A stretch of 64,000 bases of DNA, from the NCBI GenBank assembly GCA_910584125.1, contig CAJTXU010000007.1, positions 1 to 64,000 of the forward strand. The letters are read 5' to 3'. Of this stretch, positions 32,679 through 39,661 are shown piece after piece (within the stretch, counting starts at the first letter, position 1; each line of letters opens with the position of its first letter). Origin of the DNA: an uncultured Muribaculaceae bacterium. GTDB lineage: Bacteria > Bacteroidota > Bacteroidia > Bacteroidales > Muribaculaceae. A program made the translations under genes and the position numbers. The notes beneath the pieces are model-generated. The model searched no databases and was not told the DNA's origin. It saw nothing but the letters and a program-made list of their open reading frames with translations.

Positions 32679-33437
32679 ATGTCAAGACATATAATAAAGA
32701 TAAATCCCGACTACGAACGTTTCCGGCCTCAGATCGAGTCCATAGTGAGGCACGGCATGCCCGACGGGGCCGAGGTCATCTACCGGGGCCGCAACACCCT
32801 CTACCGCCTGCGGATGGGCGACAGCGCGGTCATAGTCAAGGAGTTCGGCCGACCAAACGCAGTCAACGCGTTCGTCTACACCACCCTGCGGCGCAGCAAG
32901 GCGCGCCGCAGCTACGAGAACGCCGAGCGGATGCGCGGGCTCGGTTTCGAGTCGCCCGAACCGATTGCCTGGGGCGAGACGCGCGAGGGGCTGAAGCTCA
33001 CGGGCAGCTGCTATATCTGCACCGAACTCAAGGGTGCCACCGAGATGCGCCATTGGGAGGAGTTCCCCTTCGCCGACACGTTGCTGCCGGCCTTCGCCGC
33101 CGAGATACACAGGCTGCACCAAGCCGGGGTCTGGCATAAGGATTTCTCGCCAGGCAACATCCTCTTCACGGGCGATGCCGCGCGGGGATACACATTCCAT
33201 TACGTAGATCTGAACCGCATGCGCTTCGGCGTGCACAGCCGCAGCAGGCTCATGTCGATGTTCCGCTCGATCAACCTCGACCGCGGGGAGACAGCGCGCC
33301 TGGCGCGGCTGTATGCGGCCGCGGCGGGCGAGGACGCCAACGCCGTGGAGCGCGAGGCCCTGCGTCAGCTCGAAGGTTATTTCAGGGAAAAGGAACGGAA
33401 ACGCCGCTTCAAGAAGCTGCTTCATCACCGCCATTGA
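32679..33437 (+). CDS. Lipopolysaccharide core kinase-like protein (Kdo/WaaP-InaA type)
   Basis: The 252-aa protein has a compact protein-kinase fold. VIVKEFGRP supplies the likely ATP-binding Lys, and WHKDFSPGNILF is the catalytic loop with Asp and Asn. YVDLNRMRF replaces the DFG region and keeps the metal-binding Asp. Such enzymes phosphorylate heptose or Kdo of the LPS inner core at the cytoplasmic membrane. It is probably co-transcribed with the upstream transferase. Its 3' end overlaps a convergent GT2 gene by 29 bases. Confidence 0.84.
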   Translation: MSRHIIKINPDYERFRPQIESIVRHGMPDGAEVIYRGRNTLYRLRMGDSAVIVKEFGRPNAVNAFVYTTLRRSKARRSYENAERMRGLGFESPEPIAWGETREGLKLTGSCYICTELKGATEMRHWEEFPFADTLLPAFAAEIHRLHQAGVWHKDFSPGNILFTGDAARGYTFHYVDLNRMRFGVHSRSRLMSMFRSINLDRGETARLARLYAAAAGEDANAVEREALRQLEGYFREKERKRRFKKLLHHRH

Positions 33438-34245
33438 TGCCGTAGGGCGTGCGCACGAGGCGCGCCTTGCGCGTATGCCGGCGGATGGCGCGGTTCTTCT
33501 CTATCGATTCGCGCGTGCGGTAAGGGCGCTTGTGGTCGAGATGCAGCACTATGGCCGAATAGCGTTTCTGCACGGGGCGTATGCCGAGGTTGACGAGACG
33601 CTCGCCGAACTCGCGGTCCTGGCCGCCGTACTGCATCCGCTCGTTGTAGCCGTTGACGGCCAGCATGTCATACCGCCATCCCGATGAGTTGCAGCCGTTC
33701 CATGATGCCCGGGCGGGCGTCACATGGTTGAGCAGCCATGCGAACGCCGGACTGTGGAGCAGTTTGGTGCACTTCCAGTTCATCTTCAGCCCCTGCTGGC
33801 GCAGCCAGTCCAGCGTAAAGGCGCGGCCGGTCTCGACGTCGTCATAGGCAAGTCGCCGGCTAATGTCCATCGGGAGTTTGAAATATCCACCCGACACGAA
33901 ACACCCGGGCTGCGCCGCGCGGACGTGCGTCTCCACGAAGTCGGGACGCGGCACGCAGTCCTGGTCGGTGAATATCAGGTAGTCGGACGCCGAGGCGACG
34001 AGCGCCTTGTTGAGTATCCGCGACTTCTGGAAACCGTTGTCCTCATGCCATACATGCCTGATCGGAAGCCGGTCGCGGAACGAGTCTATCAGTCGGCGGG
34101 TCCTGTCGTCCGAGCCGTCGTCGGCTATGACTATCTCGTCGGCGGGCCGGGTCTGGAACAGATAGCCCCAGAGTGTCTTCTCAAGCCACTCCGGGTTGTT
34201 GTAGGTCGATATCACGACGCCCACGCTGAATGTTTCTGACTGCAT
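33409..34245 (-). CDS. Family 2 glycosyltransferase (LPS core type)
   Basis: The 278-aa protein has an N-terminal GT-A domain with VGVVISTYNNPEWLEKTLWGYL, IVIADDGSDDRT (donor binding) and IFTDQDCVPRPDF containing the DxD metal site. The C-terminal part (NGYNERMQYGGQDREFGERL) has the ED-like acceptor-base motif. It is a soluble or peripheral cytoplasmic enzyme. Its overlap with the LPS-kinase-like gene suggests shared LPS-core work, although it is on the opposite strand. The sugar is unknown. Confidence 0.86.
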   Translation of the reverse strand: MQSETFSVGVVISTYNNPEWLEKTLWGYLFQTRPADEIVIADDGSDDRTRRLIDSFRDRLPIRHVWHEDNGFQKSRILNKALVASASDYLIFTDQDCVPRPDFVETHVRAAQPGCFVSGGYFKLPMDISRRLAYDDVETGRAFTLDWLRQQGLKMNWKCTKLLHSPAFAWLLNHVTPARASWNGCNSSGWRYDMLAVNGYNERMQYGGQDREFGERLVNLGIRPVQKRYSAIVLHLDHKRPYRTRESIEKNRAIRRHTRKARLVRTPYGINGGDEAAS

Positions 34246-34303
34246 CTCTTATGTCGCTGTTTGGGGCTTTGTAGCCGTTGGAGTTTCAAAATTACTCATT
34301 TTT

Positions 34304-34335
34304 TTTGAATTATTAAGTGATAATGTGTATTTTTG
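34304..34335 (+). promoter_or_regulatory. Consensus promoter of the wecE-wecF pair
   Basis: TTTG (34304-34307), a 20-base spacer and TATTTTTG (34328-34335) fit the Bacteroidota consensus. The predicted leader is about 40 nt before the ATG at 34383. Confidence 0.8.
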
Positions 34336-34382
34336 CAGTCTGATAAAGGGGACACGACTTCAAGCGCCCCGTCACTGAAGAA

Positions 34383-35531
34383 ATGGAACAGGAGACAATA
34401 CCCTTCAACAGGCCCTGCCACACAGGCCGGGAAACCGAGTACGTCGAAGACTGCATAAGGAGAGGAAAGACATGCGGCAACGGGGAATACACGGCCCGCT
34501 GCCAGAGATATTTCAAGGATAAGACCGGAAGCCTTAAGTGCATGATGACCACGTCGTGCACCGACGCGCTGGAGATGGCGGCCATGCTGGCCGGCATCGG
34601 TCCGGGCGACGAGGTGATCGTGCCCTCCTACACGTTCGTGTCGACGGCGCTGGCTTTCGCACGCCAGGGCGCCGACATAGTGTTCGCCGACAGCCGCGCC
34701 GACAGCCCAGACATCGACGCCGACTGCATCGAGGCCCTCGTCACGCCGCGCACCCGCGCCATAGTGCCTGTGCATTACGCCGGCATAGCCTGCGACATGG
34801 ACGCTATCATGGACATAGCCCGCCGCCACGGCCTGCTCGTCATCGAGGACGCGGCCCAGGGCATCGACAGCTTCTACAAGGGGCGCGCGCTCGGCTCGAT
34901 CGGCCATATGGGCTGCTTTTCGTTCCACGAGACGAAGAACATACAGTGCGGCGAGGGAGGCATGCTCCTGATCAATGACCCGGCTCTGATCGAGCGCGCC
35001 GAAATCCTCTGGGAGAAAGGCACCAACCGCCAGAAGTTCTTCCGCGGCGAGGTCGACAAGTACGGTTGGGTCGACATGGGCAGCTCGTTCCTGCCCGCCG
35101 ACTATGTCTGCGCCTTCCTCTGGGCCCAGCTCGAGCATCTCGACGAGATACAGGAGCGCCGACGCGCCATCTGGCGGCGTTACGACACGGGCATCGCCGA
35201 CAGCCCGCGCTTCTCGCGCCCCTCGCTGCCCGCCTACGCCACCAACAACGCCCACGCCTATTACCTCGTCACCCGGACGCCCGAAGACCGCACGGCCCTC
35301 ATCGCCTGGCTGAAGCAGAGAGGCATCCACGCCGTGTTCCATTATCTCAGCCTGCACAACAGCGAGTACGCACGCCGTCGAGGCTGGAGCGGGGCGGACC
35401 TTCCACAGGCCGACCGCTACACGGAGTGCCTGGTGCGTCTGCCGCTGTTCCGCGACCTCTCCGACGCCGAGGCCGACCGGATCATCGACGCCGTCAACGA
35501 GTTTTTCGCATCTGAACCTGAAAAGGCATGA
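34383..35531 (+). CDS. wecE: dTDP-4-amino-4,6-dideoxygalactose transaminase (WecE/RffA type)
   Basis: The 382-aa PLP aminotransferase is of the DegT/DnrJ/EryC1 family. Its blocks closely follow E. coli WecE: IPFNRP at the start, GKTCGNGEYTARCQ, SCTDALEMAAMLAGI, VPSYTFVSTALAFA, VPVHYAGIACDMD, EDAAQGIDSFYKGRALG, and CFSFHETKN with the PLP Lys. WecE makes dTDP-Fuc4N from dTDP-4-keto-6-deoxyglucose. Translation is coupled to the WecF-like gene (ATGA overlap). No WecD-type acetyltransferase lies between or next to them. Confidence 0.92.
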   Translation: MEQETIPFNRPCHTGRETEYVEDCIRRGKTCGNGEYTARCQRYFKDKTGSLKCMMTTSCTDALEMAAMLAGIGPGDEVIVPSYTFVSTALAFARQGADIVFADSRADSPDIDADCIEALVTPRTRAIVPVHYAGIACDMDAIMDIARRHGLLVIEDAAQGIDSFYKGRALGSIGHMGCFSFHETKNIQCGEGGMLLINDPALIERAEILWEKGTNRQKFFRGEVDKYGWVDMGSSFLPADYVCAFLWAQLEHLDEIQERRRAIWRRYDTGIADSPRFSRPSLPAYATNNAHAYYLVTRTPEDRTALIAWLKQRGIHAVFHYLSLHNSEYARRRGWSGADLPQADRYTECLVRLPLFRDLSDAEADRIIDAVNEFFASEPEKA

Positions 35532-36625
35532 AACTGCACCTTGTCAACGACGAGAAGATAATCAACCGCACGATCGGGGAGTTCGAGGCCGTTTTCCCGG
35601 GCGAGAACCTGTGGGTGGTGACCAACCGCCGCCGCGGGTTCAGGCTCGTCGAGAAGCGCGATTGCGTCGTGGGCCGCGAGGAGTTCCTGCGCAGCCACGC
35701 CTCGCGGCGATATGACGAGATCTACATCCATCTGCTCAATCCGCGCAAGATCAGCGTGCTGCGGCATGTCGACATGAGCCGCGCCCGTGTCTACTGGATC
35801 ATCTGGGGTCTCGACCTGTACAACAAACTGCTCGTGCCCAAGGGTTTCCGGCTCTTTGCCCCGGGCAATTCGGGAGCGCGCGCCAAGGGCGTCGGCGCCC
35901 TCGTGAAGCGCATCGGCGAGCGGCTGCAGGCCCGCCGCACGGTCAGGTTCATCGAGCGGCACGTGGACTATGTCGTGACCGACACCACCGAGAACGACTA
36001 CGACTGGCTGACGCGCTACTATCCCCGGCTCGCCGCCAAGCCCCACAAGGATTTCTTCTATTACCCTATCGACGTAATCCTCGGCCCGGGCCTCATGGAC
36101 TCGCAGGTCGACGGCGACGACATCATGATAGGAAACTCGGCGTCTGCCACCAACAACCATGAGATGGTGATCGACCTGCTGTCGCGTCTCGACACGGGAA
36201 ACCGTCGGATTGTGGTGCCGTTGAGTTATTCGGGCCGCAAGGAATATGTCGAGGCCGTGTCGGCGAGAGGGCACGCGGCATGGAGCGACAGGTTCGTACC
36301 TCTGCTTGAGTTCCTGCCGCTTGACGAATACAGCCGTCAGCAACGCGCCACGTCGGTGGCCCTCTTCGGCAATCTGCGTCAGGAGGCCATCGGCAACATT
36401 CTGATTTCGCTATATTTGGGCGCGAAGGTTTTTCTGCCGCGCACCAATCCGGTATATGCCTGGGCCCAGGGCCACGGCCTCAGGGTGTTCGCCCTTGAGA
36501 CGCTCGACCAGAAAGAGCTCGACACGCCGCTCGACGCAGACACACGCCGCGCCAACCGCGAAATCCTCATGTCGCTCTACACGCGCGACCGCATGCACGC
36601 CCTTATGCGCGCCCTTACAGATTAG
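35528..36625 (+). CDS. wecF: Fuc4NAc transferase-like glycosyltransferase (WecF, GT56 type)
   Basis: The 365-aa protein has family landmarks WIIWGLDLYN, IMIGNSASATNNHEMV and VVPLSYSG, close to those of enterobacterial WecF. WecF adds Fuc4NAc to the lipid-linked precursor of enterobacterial common antigen. Adjacent WecE makes the cognate donor, so the pair should transfer Fuc4N or Fuc4NAc to a lipid-linked glycan. No other ECA genes are nearby, so the product is probably a different glycan. The last 4 bases overlap a convergent lipoprotein gene. Confidence 0.88.
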   Translation: MKLHLVNDEKIINRTIGEFEAVFPGENLWVVTNRRRGFRLVEKRDCVVGREEFLRSHASRRYDEIYIHLLNPRKISVLRHVDMSRARVYWIIWGLDLYNKLLVPKGFRLFAPGNSGARAKGVGALVKRIGERLQARRTVRFIERHVDYVVTDTTENDYDWLTRYYPRLAAKPHKDFFYYPIDVILGPGLMDSQVDGDDIMIGNSASATNNHEMVIDLLSRLDTGNRRIVVPLSYSGRKEYVEAVSARGHAAWSDRFVPLLEFLPLDEYSRQQRATSVALFGNLRQEAIGNILISLYLGAKVFLPRTNPVYAWAQGHGLRVFALETLDQKELDTPLDADTRRANREILMSLYTRDRMHALMRALTD

Positions 36626-37164
36626 TTGGTCTTTCGGAACACGACCTTGCGCTCGGGAGATTGCAGTTCGACGGTCATGGTCTTGCCGTCTTTGCTCACC
36701 TCGACATCCTCAAGCACTGAGTATTGCGTAAGCTCTCTCATGAACGCCTGCGACACCTGGTCTTTATAGGCCGAGGCGCTGCTGTCGGCCATGCTCACGC
36801 TGACCGTCGACATGTCGTATGACAACAGAAGGTCGTTCTCGTCGTCTACATCGAACGACCATGTGCCGGTCACGGTCGCCGTGCCTTTGACCACTGTCTG
36901 TGCCGTGGTGTCGGACGCAGCCGGCGTTATGTCGTAGTCGGCGGTGAGCGTCACGTTGCCGTCGGTCGAACTGGGATTGCGCTCGAACATGATTTTTGTG
37001 GTCGACGTGGCGAGCTTCGACGGCTGGAACGCGTCAGTAACATTGGCGGGAGTGCCCTTCACCCACTCGCCTGTGAAGTCCGTTTTTTCCGAACATGAAG
37101 TCACCGTCAGGGCGCCTGCTGCCACGGCGGCGGCAATCAGCAGATTGTTGTGTATTCTTTTCAT
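36622..37164 (-). CDS. Small lipocalin-like lipoprotein
   Basis: The 180-aa protein has signal MKRIHNNLLIAAAVAAGALTVTSC with a lipobox Cys at 24, followed by SEKTDFTGEWVKG, the W-containing first strand typical of lipocalin-like domains. The rest alternates strands (NVTLTADYDITP, TATVTGTWSFDVDDENDLLLSYDM) and ends VVFRKTN. The start at 37164 is set by the signal peptide. It lies tail-to-tail with wecF, and I infer no functional link. Confidence 0.72.
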   Translation of the reverse strand: MKRIHNNLLIAAAVAAGALTVTSCSEKTDFTGEWVKGTPANVTDAFQPSKLATSTTKIMFERNPSSTDGNVTLTADYDITPAASDTTAQTVVKGTATVTGTWSFDVDDENDLLLSYDMSTVSVSMADSSASAYKDQVSQAFMRELTQYSVLEDVEVSKDGKTMTVELQSPERKVVFRKTN

Positions 37165-37421
37165 AATATTCTCGATTTTGGTATTCTCGATTCTGACCGA
37201 AGTCACTTATATTCAAAGCCGGGCGGCCTCACCTCGCCCGCCCACAATAACAACAACCCTCTCCCCGCAATAGTTGCCCCGTCAGTCACGCACGCCCCGA
37301 CTGCATTCCGCGGATATTTACAAGGGAATCACAGAAAGCTATGTGTTTAATGTTAAACAAGATTAATGAGTGTACCAATTTGGATACCATTTGTTATCTT
37401 TGCAAACAAAACGTATCGACT
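37165..37421. other. Intergenic region with a palindromic operator candidate
   Basis: This gap lies between the divergent lipoprotein and antitoxin genes. TGTTTAA-TG-TTAAACA (37344-37359) is a perfect 7+7 palindrome, a plausible binding site for antitoxin autoregulation. TATCTTTG at 37395-37402 matches the -7 box, but no TTTG stands at the proper distance. Nothing else coding is seen. Confidence 0.55.
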
Positions 37422-37655
37422 ATGGAAATTGTAAGCGCAAGAGAATTCAGGGCCAATCAGACAAGTATTCTATCAAAGGCCCTAAAGGGAGAATCAGTTC
37501 TTCTTTCATCCCGTCTGGGCATGTTCAAGATCACACCTGTCACCGAAGAAGACACTCTGACAACCCGCATATGCAAGGGCATCAGAGAAGCAAAAATGAT
37601 TCAGGAGGGCAAACTCCCTCGCAGAACCGTTCAAGACATGCTCAATGACCTTTGA
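37422..37655 (+). CDS. Phd/YefM-type antitoxin
   Basis: The 77-aa protein MEIVSAREFRANQTSILSKA fits the Phd/YefM DNA-binding N-terminus, with a C-terminal toxin-binding helix (ICKGIREAKMIQEGKLPRRT). Antitoxins of this type repress their own operon and neutralise RelE/ParE toxins. The stop overlaps the toxin start by 11 bases. Codon and base composition are clearly more AT-rich than the flanking genes, suggesting acquisition. The ATG at 37422 follows the -7 box closely, and longer in-frame starts upstream would cross that box. Confidence 0.82.
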   Translation: MEIVSAREFRANQTSILSKALKGESVLLSSRLGMFKITPVTEEDTLTTRICKGIREAKMIQEGKLPRRTVQDMLNDL

Positions 37656-38004
37656 CATAATAACCACCCCAAACTTTGAAAAGGCTTTCAAGGTTTGGGC
37701 AAAGAGGCATCGCTCTCTGGCACAGGACTTACTGGGCTTCACTAAATCATTAGAACAGAATCCATTTCAAGGCGATGAACTTACACCAGGCATACGCAAG
37801 ATTCGCATGGCGATAAAATCGAAGGGGCGTGGCAAATCCGGAGGTGCGAGATTCATAACATTTACTGTACTTTCCTCTGAAGCTAATCGCAGCGTATTCC
37901 TTATCGACATCTATGACAAGTCCGATTATTCTACTGTAGATGTGGACGTAATCCGTAAGATTGCGAGTGAATATATGCTTGCAGAGGGAGATTCCCAGTC
38001 TTAG
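37645..38004 (+). CDS. RelE/ParE-family toxin
   Basis: The 119-aa protein shows the family order: helices FEKAFKVWAKRHRSLAQDL, then GIRKIRMAIKSKGRGKSGGARFITF and VFLIDIYDKSDYSTVD. The RKIR and GGAR segments match the RelE core. RelE-type toxins cleave mRNA at the ribosome, while ParE types poison gyrase; the sequence does not decide between them. It forms a type II system with the overlapping upstream antitoxin and sits directly before the division cluster. Confidence 0.82.
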   Translation: MTFDIITTPNFEKAFKVWAKRHRSLAQDLLGFTKSLEQNPFQGDELTPGIRKIRMAIKSKGRGKSGGARFITFTVLSSEANRSVFLIDIYDKSDYSTVDVDVIRKIASEYMLAEGDSQS

Positions 38005-38115
38005 ACAGACGCTTGCACTCGGCATGCGTCATACAGCCCTGACAGCCACTGATTCGGTGGGCGACGGTATCTGTAGATAAATTTTCTTAAAAAAATTCGG
38101 GGTTATCTGTTTGTA

Positions 38116-38150
38116 TTTGTAAATTGTTTGCGAAAAAATAGCTAACTTTA
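38116..38150 (+). promoter_or_regulatory. Possible promoter of the division/cell-wall cluster
   Basis: TTTG (38116-38119) and TAACTTTA (38143-38150, one mismatch to the -7 box) are 23 bases apart, slightly more than usual. The leader to rsmH would be about 75 nt. Confidence 0.45.
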
Positions 38151-38231
38151 CATTCTAATTGCAGAAGTGGCGTCCGACTGCAAGCCGGCCGGCGCCTTTT
38201 TCAGAGCTATTTGGGAAACGACAGATAAAAA

Positions 38232-39143
38232 ATGGAGCCGGAAACCTATCACATACCCGCACTTCTCGATGCCGCCATCGAGGGGCTAAACATCAAGCCC
38301 GACGGCGTTTACGTCGATGCCACGTTCGGCGGCGGCGGCCATTCGCGCGCCATCCTCACCAAGCTCGGCCCCGACGGCCGCCTCTTCGGCTTCGACCGCG
38401 ACCTCGACGCCCTGGCCAACGTGCCCGACGACCCCCGGTTTACATTTGTACATTCCGACTTCCGATATATCTCGAACTTCCTGCATTTCCACGGCGTCGA
38501 CCATGCCGACGGCATCCTGGCCGACCTCGGCGTGTCGTTCCACCATTTCGACTCGGCCGAACGAGGGTTCTCGTTCCGCGCCGACGCACCGCTCGACATG
38601 CGCATGAACCGCAACGGCGACCGCACCGCCGCCGACCTCCTGGCCGGCTACGGCAAGGATGACCTCGAGCGCCTGCTGCGCGCTTACACCGACCTCAAGC
38701 GCCCCGGCGCAATCGCCGCCGCAATTGTCCGCGCCCGCGACGCCGCCCCGCTCCAGACGACCTCGCAGCTCGTCGAGGCCGTCAGAGGCTCAATCAACCC
38801 TAAATCGGAGAAGAAAGACCTCGCCCAGGTGTTCCAGGCACTGCGCATCGAAGTCAACGGCGAGATGGACGCCCTGCACGGGCTGCTCACACAGTCGCTC
38901 CGTGTGCTCCGCACCGGCGGTCGCCTCGCCGTCATAACATATCACTCGATCGAAGACCGAATGGTCAAGAACTTCATCCGCAGCGGAAACACTCGCGGCG
39001 AAATCGACAAGGACATCTTCGGGAACGTCCACACCCCGTGGAAGGCCGTGACACGCTCGCCGATAACTCCCGACGAGGCGGAGGTCGAGGCCAACCCAAG
39101 GTCGAGAAGCGCCAAACTCCGGGTGGCCGAGAAAACGGACTGA
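38232..39143 (+). CDS. rsmH: 16S rRNA (cytosine-1402-N4) methyltransferase RsmH (MraW)
   Basis: The 303-aa protein starts MEPETYHIPALLDAAIEGL. The SAM-binding motif VDATFGGGGHSRAIL is at about 28-42, and DLGVSFHHFDSAERGFSF and ITYHSIEDRMVKNF are family hallmarks. It methylates C1402 in the 30S decoding centre. It is the first gene of the dcw cluster. The mraZ gene that normally precedes it is absent here, and a toxin-antitoxin pair occupies that place. Confidence 0.97.
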   Translation: MEPETYHIPALLDAAIEGLNIKPDGVYVDATFGGGGHSRAILTKLGPDGRLFGFDRDLDALANVPDDPRFTFVHSDFRYISNFLHFHGVDHADGILADLGVSFHHFDSAERGFSFRADAPLDMRMNRNGDRTAADLLAGYGKDDLERLLRAYTDLKRPGAIAAAIVRARDAAPLQTTSQLVEAVRGSINPKSEKKDLAQVFQALRIEVNGEMDALHGLLTQSLRVLRTGGRLAVITYHSIEDRMVKNFIRSGNTRGEIDKDIFGNVHTPWKAVTRSPITPDEAEVEANPRSRSAKLRVAEKTD

Positions 39144-39238
39144 AAACAAACAACCAAACCACACACTATAGACAGAACACCAACAGAACAACAGCAAGAA
39201 AGGGAAGGAACGTGGGAATCAGAACAACTTTGAACACT

Positions 39239-39655
39239 ATGGGAAGGAGAAAAGGGTCCGGCGCCGACGCGCCGGAATTGTCGCCGGCCGACACGGCCAA
39301 CCGCAAGCCGGCCGACGCACAGAAAACCGGGAAAAAGGAATATTCCTGGATTAACGAACTCAGGGCCGGACGATCGATCTCGGTCGAGTTCTTCAAAAGC
39401 AACGCATGGCTGATACTCATCATAGTGGTCGCCGTCATCGCGCTCATCGGCCTGCGATACAAGACCAAGACCAAGATGGAGGAGATAAAGCGCCTCAACA
39501 CCGAACTCGCCCGCGCCGAGAGCGAGAAACTGCAGGCCAAGTCGGCCTACATGTCGCTCATACGCGAGACCGAGATGAGACGGATGGTCCGCGAGAAAGG
39601 CCTCCCTCTCGAATTCCAGGAACAACCACCTTATGAAATCATAGACGAGAAGTAG
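39239..39655 (+). CDS. ftsL: FtsL-like cell division protein
   Basis: The 138-aa bitopic protein has a cytoplasmic N-terminal 70 residues, one transmembrane helix (AWLILIIVVAVIALIGLRY, about 63-81) and a periplasmic coiled coil (TKTKMEEIKRLNTELARAESEKLQAKSAYMSLIRETEMRRMV). Position between rsmH and ftsI, and this topology, identify FtsL despite weak conservation. It links FtsQB to FtsWI in the divisome. The start at 39239 (MGRRKGSG) is preferred because the frame upstream overlaps rsmH and looks non-coding. Confidence 0.85.
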   Translation: MGRRKGSGADAPELSPADTANRKPADAQKTGKKEYSWINELRAGRSISVEFFKSNAWLILIIVVAVIALIGLRYKTKTKMEEIKRLNTELARAESEKLQAKSAYMSLIRETEMRRMVREKGLPLEFQEQPPYEIIDEK

Positions 39656-39661
39656 ACAGCC

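Noticed and set aside
38159..38662. Arg/Pro-rich frame overlapping the start of rsmH
   Set aside because: It is out of frame with conserved RsmH and has typical shadow composition.
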